32,850 nt of DNA from a virus, in IMG/VR virus record IMGVR_UViG_3300013006_000009, positions 1 through 32,850 of that record; one strand, written 5' to 3'. The notes beneath the pieces are model-generated. The model did no database searches. It was not told the DNA's origin and saw only the letters and a program-made list of their open reading frames with translations. Below, in pieces: positions 19,447 through 28,658 of the stretch (positions are counted from its first letter, which is position 1; each line of letters opens with the position of its first letter). The translations under genes and the position numbers were made by a program.

Positions 19447-22443
19447 CTATGAAGTTACCGTTGCTTTTGTTAGGGTTATAGATCCTGGACCAGTTAGCGG
19501 CGTAACTGCACTTAGTTTGCTTGTGGAAGCAAGCGTACCAGCACTAAAGTATCCCAACAGGATTTGACCGCTGCTGTTATTGGTCAGAACTGGTTTACCA
19601 AACAGATTGCTTTGAAGCCCAGTGTATGAGTTCCAGGTAACTCCACCATCTGTTGATGTTTTATAGGCACCGCTTGTGCCAGTATCAGCGCCGCCTGCAA
19701 TCGCAATAGTGCTGCCAACTTGTGTGGCCAATCCAAATTTCCCAGAAAGACCTACGGACCCAATATAAGTCAAACCACTCAAGGTTGCATCTCTATAAAC
19801 ATTTCCAGAATTAGTGATATAGGTATATGCGCCGCCAACATATGTAAAAAAGAATGAACCCTCATACCCCATTCCACCATAAAGAGAACTGGCGTAAGTT
19901 TGTGTCCAAGCACCGGTAGTTGGGTCTGCATTAGAATTAGTCCAAAATGAAGTTGGCACAAATGCACTTCTGTCTGTGATTATCCACATACCATTTGTGT
20001 AAGTGATACCTTGGAGATAATTTGATGACCACGCACCGCCGTTATTGCTTGATGTGAAAGTTACATTGTCAGTAGATGCATAAACGCTGCTGCCGCTGAC
20101 ATAGGCATATCTTCCATTCGCGTATGTCAGAGAAGGATAAAGTTCATTCTGCGCAGAAAGAAAATTGAAATTCCAGTTAATTCCATCAGTTGAATTGACT
20201 GCAATACCATTAGAAATCACAACAAATCCTTGTGGACCACCAACTGCATTTACGGGACTGTTACTAAAAGGACCAGGGTTGCCGTATTGAGTCCAAGTTA
20301 CCGCATCTGATGACAAGTAGTAGTATGAACCAGATGGTGGAATAGCGATGTATTTACCTAAACCTGATGAATAAGCAACAGTCACGCCATATGAAGGCAT
20401 AAAAAAAGTACCAGATTCTAGCGTGCTACCTGCTTCAAGTGCTTTTGCAGTTTCCATAGATATAGATGTTGCGTTTGTTGCAAGCGTTGCGGTTCCTGCA
20501 CTGAGGCCACTTGAAGGTGTGATTGTTATTCCACCTAGAATTGCAATAATTCCATTACCGTTAGATGTGTAGTTATAGACACCAGCGGTTGCGCTAACTG
20601 TCGCAGTCTGCGCACCAGCCACACCGCCAGGATAGTAAACAGAAACCTCTGCTCCTGGGCCAGTAGCCCCTGTAACTCCCGTTGCACCGCTTGCACCTGT
20701 TGAACCTGTAGCTCCAACGGGTCCTGTTGCACCTTGTGGACCTGTAGCACCTGCAGGGCCTGTTGCACCTGTAGCACCTACGGCACCGGCGGTGCCTGTT
20801 GCACCAACGGGTCCTGTTGCGCCCACTGCGCCTGAAGGTCCTGTAGCACCGGTAGCACCTACTGCGCCATTTGTGCCTGCAGGTCCTGTTGCACCAATCG
20901 ATCCTGTTGCACCAATCGGTCCTGTAACGCCAACATCACCTTGAATACCTTGGATGCCTTGAGATCCTGTAGCACCCGTTGCCCCTGCAGGTCCTGTTGC
21001 ACCTACAACACCTTGAATACCTTGTGGCCCTGTTGCTCCTACAGGACCTGTAGCACCAACAACGCCCGTGGCACCGACTGCGCCCGTGGCGCCTACTGCG
21101 CCTGATGCACCTTGAGGCCCTGTCGCGCCGATTGGCCCTGTTGCGCCAACAACGCCTTGAATACCTTGTGGACCTGTTGCACCTGTAGCACCTGCAGGAC
21201 CTGTTGCACCGATTGGACCCGTTGGGCCTACTGCTCCAGTTGCACCAACTGAACCTGTTGCACCTACGGGGCCTGTTGCACCTGTTGCACCTGTTGTACC
21301 AACTGCAATAAGTAATAATGCAAGCAATTGATTATTTGAAAAATTAGTTGTACCTGTTCCACCTGAAGAATCAAGTGAAACTGGCACGGTGCTATAACCA
21401 CCAACAATTGTTGCAGTAGCAGTTACTCTGAATTTTTGGAAATTGGTATGAACATCACGATCTTGAATAATAATAAAATCATCTGCATCTAAAAGTGAAA
21501 TAAATACATCAATATCATTGCCATTTGTATCATTATGATCAATAAATAATGTGGTTGCATTTATTTGTGTTGCATTACTCCAACGAATATCACCTGGGCC
21601 TGGGTCTCCTGATGTTGCAGTTGTATCTGCGCTATAATCAAATAAGCTAGTTGAGCCACCATTAGCACCCGCAGGCCCGCTTGCACCCGTTGCACCTGTA
21701 GGACCTGTGGCACCTGTAGCACCAATTGGACCTGTAGGACCCGTAGAACCAATAGGACCTGTAACACCTGTTGGGCCTGCAACGCCTATTGCACCTGTTG
21801 CACCAATTGGACCTGTAGCACCTGTAGCGCCAATTGGACCTGTAGGGCCTGCAACGGTTGAAGCCGCACCTGTTGCACCTGTTGCACCAACAGGACCTGT
21901 AACACCCGTTGGACCTACAACGCCTTGAATACCTGTTGCGCCTGTAGCGCCAACAGGACCTGTAGCGCCAACGCTACCTTGTGGACCTGTAGCACCTGTT
22001 GGGCCTACAACACCTTGAATACCTTGGATGCCTTGAATACCTTGTGCGCCACTTGGCCCTGTAACACCAATTGGACCTGTAATACCCGTTGCACCTGTTG
22101 GACCTGCAACGCCTGTTGGACCTGCAGGACCGCTTGCACCTGTGGCACCAATTGGGCCAGTAACGCCAACAGGACCTGTTGCACCTGTATTGCCTGTTGC
22201 ACCTGTAGAACCTGTTGCACCTGTGTTACCCGTGGCACCAATAGGACCTGTTGAACCTGTAGCACCTGTTGAACCCGTAGCACCGGCAGGACCGCTTGCA
22301 CCTGTAGCACCTGTGGCACCTGTGGCACCAATAATGCCTTGTGGTCCTGTTGGCCCCGTAGCACCTGCAGGACCTTGTGGGCCTTGTTCATTTGAAATGA
22401 CAATTTCTGTGTCCGTAGTGTTGACATAAACAATTGAAGTCAT
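19447..22443 (-). CDS. Collagen-like tail fibre with C-terminal Asp-box-type repeats
   Basis: The 998-residue protein has a short N-terminal strand region, then collagen-type Gly-X-Y repeats (residues about 21-262, rich in GATGPTG). A 120-residue globular insert follows (FDYSADTT...[12 protein letters not shown]), then a second collagen block (383-597). The C-terminal 400 residues are beta-rich. They carry repeated SxDxxxW-type turns (SSDAVTW near 711, STDGINW near 751, STDGGVTW near 930) like Asp boxes of beta-propellers, suggesting a carbohydrate-binding tip. It should form a trimeric fibre for host attachment. Its start overlaps the upstream gene (ATGA). Confidence 0.88.
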   Translation of the reverse strand: MTSIVYVNTTDTEIVISNEQGPQGPAGATGPTGPQGIIGATGATGATGASGPAGATGSTGATGSTGPIGATGNTGATGSTGATGNTGATGPVGVTGPIGATGASGPAGPTGVAGPTGATGITGPIGVTGPSGAQGIQGIQGIQGVVGPTGATGPQGSVGATGPVGATGATGIQGVVGPTGVTGPVGATGATGAASTVAGPTGPIGATGATGPIGATGAIGVAGPTGVTGPIGSTGPTGPIGATGATGPTGATGASGPAGANGGSTSLFDYSADTTATSGDPGPGDIRWSNATQINATTLFIDHNDTNGNDIDVFISLLDADDFIIIQDRDVHTNFQKFRVTATATIVGGYSTVPVSLDSSGGTGTTNFSNNQLLALLLIAVGTTGATGATGPVGATGSVGATGAVGPTGPIGATGPAGATGATGPQGIQGVVGATGPIGATGPQGASGAVGATGAVGATGVVGATGPVGATGPQGIQGVVGATGPAGATGATGSQGIQGIQGDVGVTGPIGATGSIGATGPAGTNGAVGATGATGPSGAVGATGPVGATGTAGAVGATGATGPAGATGPQGATGPVGATGSTGASGATGVTGATGPGAEVSVYYPGGVAGAQTATVSATAGVYNYTSNGNGIIAILGGITITPSSGLSAGTATLATNATSISMETAKALEAGSTLESGTFFMPSYGVTVAYSSGLGKYIAIPPSGSYYYLSSDAVTWTQYGNPGPFSNSPVNAVGGPQGFVVISNGIAVNSTDGINWNFNFLSAQNELYPSLTYANGRYAYVSGSSVYASTDNVTFTSSNNGGAWSSNYLQGITYTNGMWIITDRSAFVPTSFWTNSNADPTTGAWTQTYASSLYGGMGYEGSFFFTYVGGAYTYITNSGNVYRDATLSGLTYIGSVGLSGKFGLATQVGSTIAIAGGADTGTSGAYKTSTDGGVTWNSYTGLQSNLFGKPVLTNNSSGQILLGYFSAGTLASTSKLSAVTPLTGPGSITLTKATVTS
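20653..21297 (-). repeat. Collagen Gly-X-Y coding repeat, block 2
   Basis: About 72 consecutive Gly-X-Y triplets encoded by near-identical 9-base units (residues 383-597 of the fibre). The longer units [13 protein letters not shown] recur at several places. Such tracts are prone to expansion and contraction by recombination. Confidence 0.88.
21658..22383 (-). repeat. Collagen Gly-X-Y coding repeat, block 1
   Basis: About 80 Gly-X-Y triplets (residues 21-262 of the fibre), with one break at ASTVA near residues 194-198 that shifts the triplet register. It has the same codon style as block 2. Confidence 0.88.
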
Positions 22444-22787
22444 CGTGTCACCTCTGGTGAAATAGATAGTTCGCCCTGTAATAATCTTGTGACCACGCCA
22501 ACGCTCGAAATAAGTTCTAAGTCGTAAACAAATTGGCCAAATGGCAACGCCGTTGTTTGAATTGCAGTCTGATCTAGGCTAATTGTGCCAAGCGCACCGC
22601 CAAGGGTAATTCCACCATTGCTTGTTGTAAGCGAAAGTATTACTTCAGTATCTTCAACATCAACGCGAGCCGAAAGGCGAGCAGTATAACCAGTTAAATT
22701 AACTAGAACATTGTTAATTTTCCAAGTTAAGAGAAGATTGAAAGTTGCCCCTTGTTCAATCGTAAAATCTAAGGTACCTGCTGCCAT
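22440..22787 (-). CDS. Beta-sandwich phage tail/baseplate-associated protein
   Basis: A 115-residue protein beginning [20 protein letters not shown], with [10 protein letters not shown]-like ([15 protein letters not shown]) and FVYDLEL segments and the end ISPEVTR. I recall this type as a frequent small neighbour of phage fibres, with an immunoglobulin-like or BppU-like fold. It may connect the fibre to the tail tip; the role is inferred from context. The ribosome-binding site GGAGCAAATAA precedes the ATG. Confidence 0.65.
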   Translation of the reverse strand: MAAGTLDFTIEQGATFNLLLTWKINNVLVNLTGYTARLSARVDVEDTEVILSLTTSNGGITLGGALGTISLDQTAIQTTALPFGQFVYDLELISSVGVVTRLLQGELSISPEVTR

Positions 22788-22813
22788 TTATTTGCTCCAA
22801 AAAATAGTAAGGG

Positions 22814-22999
22814 TTACTTTGAGCCTCGGCCGAAATCAACGGCTGAAGAATCAAGCCACTTGAGAATTGGACCTGCTGCGCCTGCTAGGGCTGCCATTCC
22901 AAGAGTTTTTAAATCTGTTTCTCCTGCTAGAAAAAGCGCAATCGCTGCTGCTGCTGCCGCACGAAACCAGGAAAGGCCAATTTGCTTCATTTGTTCCAT
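22814..22999 (-). CDS. Putative holin
   Basis: A 61-residue protein with two hydrophobic helices (WFRAAAAAAIALFLAG at 11-26 and LGMAALAGAAGPILKWL at 33-49) separated by an acidic turn, and a charged tail DFGRGSK. Size and layout match small holins of actinophages (r1t-like). It would open the membrane for the endolysin encoded just upstream in the operon. GGGAG precedes the ATG by seven bases. Confidence 0.72.
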   Translation of the reverse strand: MEQMKQIGLSWFRAAAAAAIALFLAGETDLKTLGMAALAGAAGPILKWLDSSAVDFGRGSK

Positions 23000-23011
23000 T
23001 ATGTAACTCCC

Positions 23012-23491
23012 TTATTTATGAACCTTGCAACAGGTGCAAGTTGGCGTGATATATGCTTTTTTTGCAGGAATTGGCACGATTTTAGCACCAATCTGAGTAA
23101 CTATCTTTGGTTGGTTATACCACCAAAACCAGGGTGATGTATCCTCGGCAAACTCTTGCTTGATTGAAATATGAAGATGTTTATTATGAGGATTTGAACC
23201 GGTATATGGGCGATTGCCTTGCTTTGCCTTAGCCTTTGACCAAATGAGAGCGTTGAAAATTAAGTAATCCACGCGCTTATCCTCTTTCAGCTTTTCAAAG
23301 ATTTCAGCGCAATCAATCCCGTGTTTAGAATCGTGAGTTAAGTCAACTGCCAAGCCTGTATTGTGATCTGATTTAGGGCTTTGCTTTAAATGTGCAGCAG
23401 ATGGCAAAAGGCCATCACTGATTTTTTTGCGTAGTGGCCTCAAGGCCGTTGCTTGCCGTAACACGGCTATTGCTGCAGGTGATGCTTTCAT
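23012..23491 (-). CDS. Endolysin, M15/VanY-like peptidase
   Basis: The 159-residue enzyme has the zinc peptidase motif of the LAS/M15 group: SDHNTGLAVDLTHD with His43 and Asp50, and NKHLHISI with His107. It should cut peptide cross-bridges of host peptidoglycan. The C-terminus (PTCTCCKVHK) holds three cysteines of unclear use. No signal peptide is seen, so export relies on the holin. Its ATG overlaps the upstream membrane gene (ATGA). Confidence 0.82.
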   Translation of the reverse strand: MKASPAAIAVLRQATALRPLRKKISDGLLPSAAHLKQSPKSDHNTGLAVDLTHDSKHGIDCAEIFEKLKEDKRVDYLIFNALIWSKAKAKQGNRPYTGSNPHNKHLHISIKQEFAEDTSPWFWWYNQPKIVTQIGAKIVPIPAKKAYITPTCTCCKVHK

Positions 23492-23682
23492 TTGCTCTGA
23501 ATTAACTTGAGGATTGTTTCAACCTGGACTTCAAGCCGGTTGATAGAATCACGCATTGAACTGCCTGAATTGGGTTTAAGTTCAGAAAGGTAATGTTTTA
23601 CCAACCATCTTACCGCCCCTGCAAATGCAGTTATGATTGCAATGATAGATACTATTAAGCCTGCCCAATTTGCTGGGTTCAT
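23488..23682 (-). CDS. Membrane protein with cytoplasmic coiled coil, possible second holin
   Basis: The 64-residue protein starts at ATG 23682 (MNPANWAGLIVSIIAII), with GGGAG nine bases upstream; a longer frame to 23724 lacks such support. One transmembrane segment (5-27) is followed by a basic stretch and a coiled-coil tail (RDSINRLEVQVETILKLI). Single-pass proteins of this type beside endolysins often act as holin or antiholin. Confidence 0.62.
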   Translation of the reverse strand: MNPANWAGLIVSIIAIITAFAGAVRWLVKHYLSELKPNSGSSMRDSINRLEVQVETILKLIQSK

Positions 23683-23701
23683 TTGCGCGGATCTCCCGTT
23701 A

Positions 23702-23818
23702 TTAGTTAGTGATGGATGCCTCAAGGGTTGCCTTGAGAATTGCTATTTCTTGCGCTTGATTTCCAATAATTTCACGCATTGCTCTAAGCACAACTTGAAT
23801 ATCTACTTCCTTTTCCAT
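23702..23818 (-). CDS. Short coiled-coil protein (38 aa)
   Basis: The frame MEKEVDIQVVLRAMREIIGN continues QAQEIAILKATLEASITN. It starts right after the fibre stop, with GGGGAAG as ribosome-binding site. The heptad pattern predicts one coiled coil. Small proteins like this follow tail-fibre genes in many phages; no role is known. Confidence 0.55.
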   Translation of the reverse strand: MEKEVDIQVVLRAMREIIGNQAQEIAILKATLEASITN

Positions 23819-25024
23819 TTACTTCCCCTCTAGTGTTTGGATTCTTTTTTCTTGCTCTTGGATTAATGCCAACATCGCTGGCAAAAGAATACGATCATTC
23901 CAAGATTCTGGGCCTTGTGTTTCTGAATAATCACAAGCAATAGGATAAATAGCATCCACCTCTTCAGCGATAAAGCCAGGAATTAATACTTCAGCTCTTT
24001 CATCTGTAGGTGTTACATAGTTTTCATTATATCTAAATGCTCGAACTGGAAGATTGAGAAGTTTTTTTGGATTATATTCTGAAATGCTGACCAAATCAAC
24101 AATATCGTGTTTATATCTTTGAGAAGATGCAGTTGTATAAGTTAAACGGCCTGAAGATGAAACTCTATATCCATTGGCTGCTGCAGTTACATTTGTTGCG
24201 TATGGAGAAAAAAAGTGTGTATAAGTTGTTAGATTATTTAGAAAAATGCCAGTTCCATCAAAACTTGAGTTACCAGTAACAATTAAGCGTTCAGAACCAG
24301 CAGTGCCACCACCAATATTTGCATAACCATAAAATAAAGTTGATGAATTGCCACCAGTAATTGTTCCATCGGAATAAATCCCTAATGAACTTCCTGAGTA
24401 AATGTAATTTGAGGCAATAGTGAAACCACCTATAGTTCCACCTGATGCGTAAATATTTCCAGTAAATGATCCGCTTGTGGCAGTAATTGATCCAGTAATT
24501 GTGGCACCTGTTGCAGTCAAATAACCGCTTGAATTAATAATGGCGTTGCCAGCGATGTTGAGCGTTCCACCTGTAATTGTTGCGCCCGTAACATCACCTG
24601 AAAATACTGCTGCGCCTGTTGATGCACTTACCGAAAATGTTGCAGTTCCACCTGAGTTGAAACCTGCAAGGCCGGTTGAGTTAAGAACAACGCGAGCGCC
24701 TGAAGTAGATGAAGCACCTGAATATACAGTTAAGCCTGTTGCATCAATTGCAGTAAGTTGCTTAGTTGTTGGATTTTGAATTGCATAAGCACTAGGTTGC
24801 AAAGAATTTATGGCAGTTGTATATGCAGTATTTGCTGCAGAAAGTGCAGTTGCCGCATCAGCTTGTGCTGCATTGGCTGCCGCTAGTGCTGCTGCTGCTG
24901 ATGCGCTAGTTGTAGTAAGTTGCTCTGTAGTTGCAGGTGCATTTGCTGCAATAACTGATGCAGTAGTCATTCCTGAAGTAGTTACAGTAATCGGTGTAAT
25001 CGTAATTTGTGGACAAAGTGGCAT
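23819..25024 (-). CDS. Tail fibre with S74 intramolecular chaperone domain
   Basis: The 401-residue protein has a helical Ala-rich segment (40-75) that may trimerise. A long beta-repetitive shaft follows (100-290; GDVTGATITGGTL, GSITATSGSFTGN). The last 110 residues are an S74 chaperone: catalytic Ser300 and Lys305 in SSQRYKHDI, LPVRAFRYN, GFIAEEVDAIYP and a final coiled coil (MLALIQEQEKRIQTL). The chaperone trims itself off after trimer folding. This is a second fibre or tip protein besides the collagen-like one. GGGGAAATA precedes the ATG. Confidence 0.9.
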   Translation of the reverse strand: MPLCPQITITPITVTTSGMTTASVIAANAPATTEQLTTTSASAAAALAAANAAQADAATALSAANTAYTTAINSLQPSAYAIQNPTTKQLTAIDATGLTVYSGASSTSGARVVLNSTGLAGFNSGGTATFSVSASTGAAVFSGDVTGATITGGTLNIAGNAIINSSGYLTATGATITGSITATSGSFTGNIYASGGTIGGFTIASNYIYSGSSLGIYSDGTITGGNSSTLFYGYANIGGGTAGSERLIVTGNSSFDGTGIFLNNLTTYTHFFSPYATNVTAAANGYRVSSSGRLTYTTASSQRYKHDIVDLVSISEYNPKKLLNLPVRAFRYNENYVTPTDERAEVLIPGFIAEEVDAIYPIACDYSETQGPESWNDRILLPAMLALIQEQEKRIQTLEGK

Positions 25025-25033
25025 TATTTCCCC

Positions 25034-26125
25034 TTAGAGTGCAATCGTGTAAGGATCAACAAGGGAAGTAAAGTAACTAACCCGCCAATTATCTGAAGTA
25101 ATCGAGTGAGCCATACCTTCAACTACGCAGTTAATTGAGATGCTACGGCCATCATAGGTAACGCGCTTAACTGTAACTAAATCGTTAAGTTCAGTTTCTA
25201 AGAAATCTGTAGCCAAAGCACCAATACCAATAGGGGTAAAATCAAGTTGCTCAACCAAAACGGCAGCATCTGCATCTTTTCGAGCTGCATAAAGTGAAAG
25301 ATTTGTTGCAGCAGTTGTGGTATTTGAAGGTGCATCTAGTTTCTTTGACTTCAAACCATAGGTTGTAACGCTTGCGTTAAAAGTTGATGAATATTGAAGC
25401 AAACCTGGCCCGCGATCAACAATCGCCTGGTTATACACATAATCAGTGCCTGGATTAGTAATAATCCCATCATAACCAACGCTATTGGCATCACCCTGAT
25501 CGCTAAAAAGTAACTGCGTTGGGCGTGAAAATTTATTTGCAAGGGGAACTAGGGTTGCAACGCCCGTACGGCTTACATAGAAACGGCCACCAACTACATT
25601 GGCGCACTGCTCAAGCATATCTAGGCAACTGATACCTTGGCCGGTGGCAAGCATTACAGTAGTTCCTGTAAGACTGCGTGAGCCTGCTGGCCATTGAGCA
25701 ATGTCCAAAACTCTTGTTGCTCTTGCTGCTGCAGTTTCAGAATAAGCTGAAGTTGCTAGGGCAGGTGCAATTGTCTTTCCAAATGTAGCAAGGCCATCAA
25801 CAAAGGTAAGTGAAACAGTTGGGTAGATTCCCTGATTAACCATATTATCTTCAAGATAGCCTGTATAAATAACAGTTGAATTGCCACTAATTCTTACCTG
25901 CATACCCGCAATCAGTGTGTTATACCAGGAGCTACTTGTATTGCTAGGATCAAAAGCGCCTGATTGATTGTTAAGCACAACAGTAGCAGTTCCTGCATCA
26001 ATGAATACATCCTGATACATACGGCCACGGCGAATATCAACAGTGAGAATCAAATCTGCGCTTACATTGGTAAAAGTGCCGTTAAGTCCAAAAGCAACTG
26101 TAAGGGTAGGTGCGTTAGCAGGCAT
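25034..26125 (-). CDS. Minor tail protein (tail-tip/hub)
   Basis: A 363-residue beta-rich protein directly after the tape measure, where distal tail and hub proteins are encoded. Segments such as VDIRRGRMYQDVFIDAGTA, YTGYLEDN and GISCLDMLEQCANVVGGRFY match minor tail proteins of actinophages as I recall them. It probably forms part of the tip that carries the fibres. It shares a TAATG junction with the tape-measure gene. Confidence 0.78.
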   Translation of the reverse strand: MPANAPTLTVAFGLNGTFTNVSADLILTVDIRRGRMYQDVFIDAGTATVVLNNQSGAFDPSNTSSSWYNTLIAGMQVRISGNSTVIYTGYLEDNMVNQGIYPTVSLTFVDGLATFGKTIAPALATSAYSETAAARATRVLDIAQWPAGSRSLTGTTVMLATGQGISCLDMLEQCANVVGGRFYVSRTGVATLVPLANKFSRPTQLLFSDQGDANSVGYDGIITNPGTDYVYNQAIVDRGPGLLQYSSTFNASVTTYGLKSKKLDAPSNTTTAATNLSLYAARKDADAAVLVEQLDFTPIGIGALATDFLETELNDLVTVKRVTYDGRSISINCVVEGMAHSITSDNWRVSYFTSLVDPYTIAL

Positions 26126-27687
26126 TACAACACCGCGTAACCACTACCGCCACGCCGGCGATAGATAACCTCAAGGCCATTCTTAATGCCTGCCACTAAA
26201 TCACCCTGGGAAACGACTGATCCCGCTACATTCACTGTTATATTTCCCCCGTTCATTGTGGTGTTCCCTGCAATATTTCCGTGGCCTGCAGATGCAGCAA
26301 GGGAAATTGTAGGGCTTGAAATGCCAAGTTTCTGTTGCTTCAACTGATTTTTTCTAACAGCTTCAAGAGTTATTGCATCCGTTGAACTAATATTTTTAAT
26401 GCCAAATTTCTTTAAAGCATCTAAAGCCTTTTGTGCTTTGATTTGATCATTAGTTGCCGTAGTTAATCCATTAGTGGCATTAGTCATTCCATCAATGCCC
26501 TTAGTATAATCATCGGCAGTAACTGCAAAATTTTTGGCATCTACACCAAATTTGCCAAGCGTTGCTAATGATTTATCTGAATCATCATTGAATTTTTTGG
26601 CTGCTAATCCAACACCTATTAATGCAACTCCAAATGCTGCTGCACCTGCTGCTGCAGATATACCGCCAGTTGCAAGTGCCTCTGCTGCTGCTGCTGCAAG
26701 TGAAACAGTACGCAAAGCCTTCATTACTTTGATAATTGCACTAATTCCTTTAATAAGTGCTGCAGTTGCTGCTGCTACTTTAGCTCCGGCAAAAGCCGCA
26801 ACAATTATTGCGCCAAGCGTAACAAATACTTTTGCATTTCGAGCAACAAAACTAAATACATCGTACATTAATTTTGCAAAAGCAATGCCATAAGAAATAG
26901 ATGTTTTAAATCCTGCAGCAATTCTATTGCCATTTTCATCTACAAATTTCTGAATTGCAGGAATTGCTTTAGTAATAATGAGATCAGCAAAAGCCTTAAC
27001 TTGTGGCAGTAATTTATAGCCAAGAGATTCTGAAGCCTCGCCAAAAGCTAGTTTAATTCTTTCCATTTGACCGGCAAAAGTATTGGCTGCTGCTGCTGCT
27101 GCGCCTTTAGTTTCGCCTGAGATTTCCTTTAGAGCGCCGGCAAAATCCTTAGATTTAACTGTTGCTGCTGAAATTTGTGGGAACAACTTTTTAAGCGCAC
27201 CAATATTGCCACCATAGGCTTTTGCAACTAGAGCAGATGCCTGCTCCACATCAATATTTCGTGCTGCTGCAATATCTAAAGAAACGCCCAATAAAGTTTG
27301 AGCCTTAGTAACACTTCCAGTTACTGCTGCAAGTCGAGCCAAGGCTGGCCTCAATTGATCATCGGCAACGCCAAATTCTGCCTGCATTTGAGTTATGTAG
27401 GCTTCAGTAGATGCAATTGCAGCATCTGTTGCACCAACTGTATTGCGCAAAGAGTTGGCTAACAGAGTTTGAGATTTCTGATCCTCGGTTGCAGCCTTTA
27501 CGGCATCAAATCCAACCTTTACGGCAAAGGCACCTGCAGCAAGTGCAGCCAAACCAAAAGCCTTAGCAGCCTTATTAGAAAAATCTCCAAACTTTTTTTC
27601 CATTTTGGAAATGTCTTTAACCGCTTGCTTTGTGCCTTTATCTGAATACTCGGTGAGAATTCGAGCGACAATTGAGCCAACTGCCAT
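26125..27687 (-). CDS. Tape measure protein
   Basis: A 520-residue, Ala- and Lys-rich, mostly helical protein in the expected place after the tail chaperone. A coiled-coil N-terminus (DKGTKQAVKDISKMEKK), long helices through 230 and a hydrophobic middle (about 280-365, several membrane-like helices) are typical. Length sets tail length: at roughly 1.5 angstrom per residue the tail would be near 80 nm, a short siphovirus tail. The end (GGSGYAVL) lies in the TAATG overlap with the minor tail gene. Confidence 0.9.
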   Translation of the reverse strand: MAVGSIVARILTEYSDKGTKQAVKDISKMEKKFGDFSNKAAKAFGLAALAAGAFAVKVGFDAVKAATEDQKSQTLLANSLRNTVGATDAAIASTEAYITQMQAEFGVADDQLRPALARLAAVTGSVTKAQTLLGVSLDIAAARNIDVEQASALVAKAYGGNIGALKKLFPQISAATVKSKDFAGALKEISGETKGAAAAAANTFAGQMERIKLAFGEASESLGYKLLPQVKAFADLIITKAIPAIQKFVDENGNRIAAGFKTSISYGIAFAKLMYDVFSFVARNAKVFVTLGAIIVAAFAGAKVAAATAALIKGISAIIKVMKALRTVSLAAAAAEALATGGISAAAGAAAFGVALIGVGLAAKKFNDDSDKSLATLGKFGVDAKNFAVTADDYTKGIDGMTNATNGLTTATNDQIKAQKALDALKKFGIKNISSTDAITLEAVRKNQLKQQKLGISSPTISLAASAGHGNIAGNTTMNGGNITVNVAGSVVSQGDLVAGIKNGLEVIYRRRGGSGYAVL

Positions 27688-27689
27688 TT

Positions 27690-28244
27690 TTAAACTCGCT
27701 CTCTACTCAAGTGTTTTTTTAATTCAGCTTTGGCCTCTTCAAGAGCCTTTGCAACATTTTGTTCAATTCTTGCTTTATCTTTATCAACTACACGCCAAAC
27801 TACACGCGATGCTTGGCCAAATCTATTTCCCAAAGTACGCAGGAATTGGGCGCTACTACCGCCGCCCATACTACTTTTAGTTTTACGGCCCGCTACTTCA
27901 AAGATTGATCCTGCTGCAGACTTGTTAAGCAAGGCACCGGCACTTGTTGTGTAATCGCCTTGAACCTTGCCCTTAGCCTTAGTTTTTGTAATCTTTGATT
28001 TAATCTCGGCAGGGTTCCATCCAGGCCAACCTGCGCCACCGCGAGTACGCCCCTTAGCAGCATCTGCCTTGCGCCATCCACTCATAGGTGGATCCTCGCT
28101 AATCAAACCTTTCGCATCACGCTCTGCGCCTGAAAGTTCGCTATTAATAACTTTGTTGAAACGCTTAACTGCATCTTTATCAAAATCTTTTAATGCAGTA
28201 AGTGTTTCTTTAACGCCGTTAAGAATAACTACTTCATCAGCCAT
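27690..28244 (-). CDS. Basic protein between tail chaperone and tape measure
   Basis: A 184-residue, strongly basic protein. The helical start (ILNGVKETLTALKDFDKDAV) resembles HK97 gp10-like tail-completion proteins, which are missing from their usual place after the connector. It continues with DPPMSGWRK, a Gly/Lys-rich middle and a helical end (AKALEEAKAELKKHL). Its ATG lies just inside the frameshift extension of the chaperone. A tail-completion role is a guess; a coding gene is clear. Confidence 0.6.
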   Translation of the reverse strand: MADEVVILNGVKETLTALKDFDKDAVKRFNKVINSELSGAERDAKGLISEDPPMSGWRKADAAKGRTRGGAGWPGWNPAEIKSKITKTKAKGKVQGDYTTSAGALLNKSAAGSIFEVAGRKTKSSMGGGSSAQFLRTLGNRFGQASRVVWRVVDKDKARIEQNVAKALEEAKAELKKHLSRERV

Positions 28245-28640
28245 TTGATTTAGCTCGCTCTTTCATATAAATCGTGATTGCTTCAAGAATCCCTGGTGGG
28301 GCATCAAGCAAATCTATGGGAGAGATTCCGGTTTCCACCGAAATAGCCGCTACTGTGTAAGTTAGGCTATTTCGGTGGATCCGAAAGAATCATCAGCATC
28401 CAATTCGGCGCTAACAATCGTATCTAGAAACTCTGGCCCCCACGGCTTAACAATAATGCCGGCGGTTTGCATAGATTTCCAAGCAAGCCAATAGATATGT
28501 TCAATCTTTTGCTCTTCTCCAAGCAACTTAGGCATACCTTTGCCGTACTGTTGCTCAAATCCAACAATAACGCGTGGGGTTAACTTGTAAGTTGCCTCAA
28601 CGCCATCTGTTGTTTTTACCTTGATTGCTAATCCATCCAT
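28237..28640 (-). CDS. Tail assembly chaperone, -1 frameshift product (G-T type)
   Basis: After the 92-residue frame stops at 28362, the -1 frame stays open from 28391 to 28237 and encodes ...LTYTVAAISVETGISPIDLL and an end ...YMKERAKSNG. This is the usual T extension of siphovirus tail chaperones. The slip must occur between about 28391 and 28362. TTCTTTC (28389-28383) followed after 4 bases by a perfect 14-bp hairpin (28335-28378) is the best candidate. The longer product normally binds the tape measure during tail assembly. Confidence 0.75.
28335..28378 (-). promoter_or_regulatory. Frameshift-associated RNA hairpin
   Basis: CCACCGAAATAGCC (28335-28348) and GGCTATTTCGGTGG (28365-28378) form a 14-bp perfect stem. 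Its 16-base loop begins, in the minus-strand RNA, with the TAA stop (28364-28362) of the short chaperone. The stem starts 4 bases after the likely slip site, the normal geometry of a frameshift stimulator. Confidence 0.75.
28362..28640 (-). CDS. Tail assembly chaperone, short form (G type)
   Basis: The 92-residue protein (MDGLAIKVKTTDGVEATYKL ... WLAWKSMQTAGIIVKPWGPE) lies between tail-tube and tape-measure genes, the standard place of the G chaperone. It ends in an acidic stretch (AELDADDSFGSTEIA) where the ribosome can shift to the -1 frame. The ribosome-binding site AAGGGGGAAAAG is strong. It keeps the tape measure soluble while the tube assembles. Confidence 0.85.
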   Translation of the reverse strand: MDGLAIKVKTTDGVEATYKLTPRVIVGFEQQYGKGMPKLLGEEQKIEHIYWLAWKSMQTAGIIVKPWGPEFLDTIVSAELDADDSFGSTEIA

Positions 28641-28658
28641 CTTTTCCCCCTTGTTGTA

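Noticed and set aside
20653-22383. Possible CRISPR-like repeat array
   Set aside because: The repeats are contiguous 9-base codon units in an open Gly-X-Y frame, without spacers; they encode collagen-like sequence.
21707-22429. Plus-strand open frames rich in Val-Ala-Pro or Cys-Asn-Thr repeats opposite the collagen genes
   Set aside because: They are exact antisense readings of the Gly-X-Y repeats. They have no ribosome-binding sites and follow the repeat unit.
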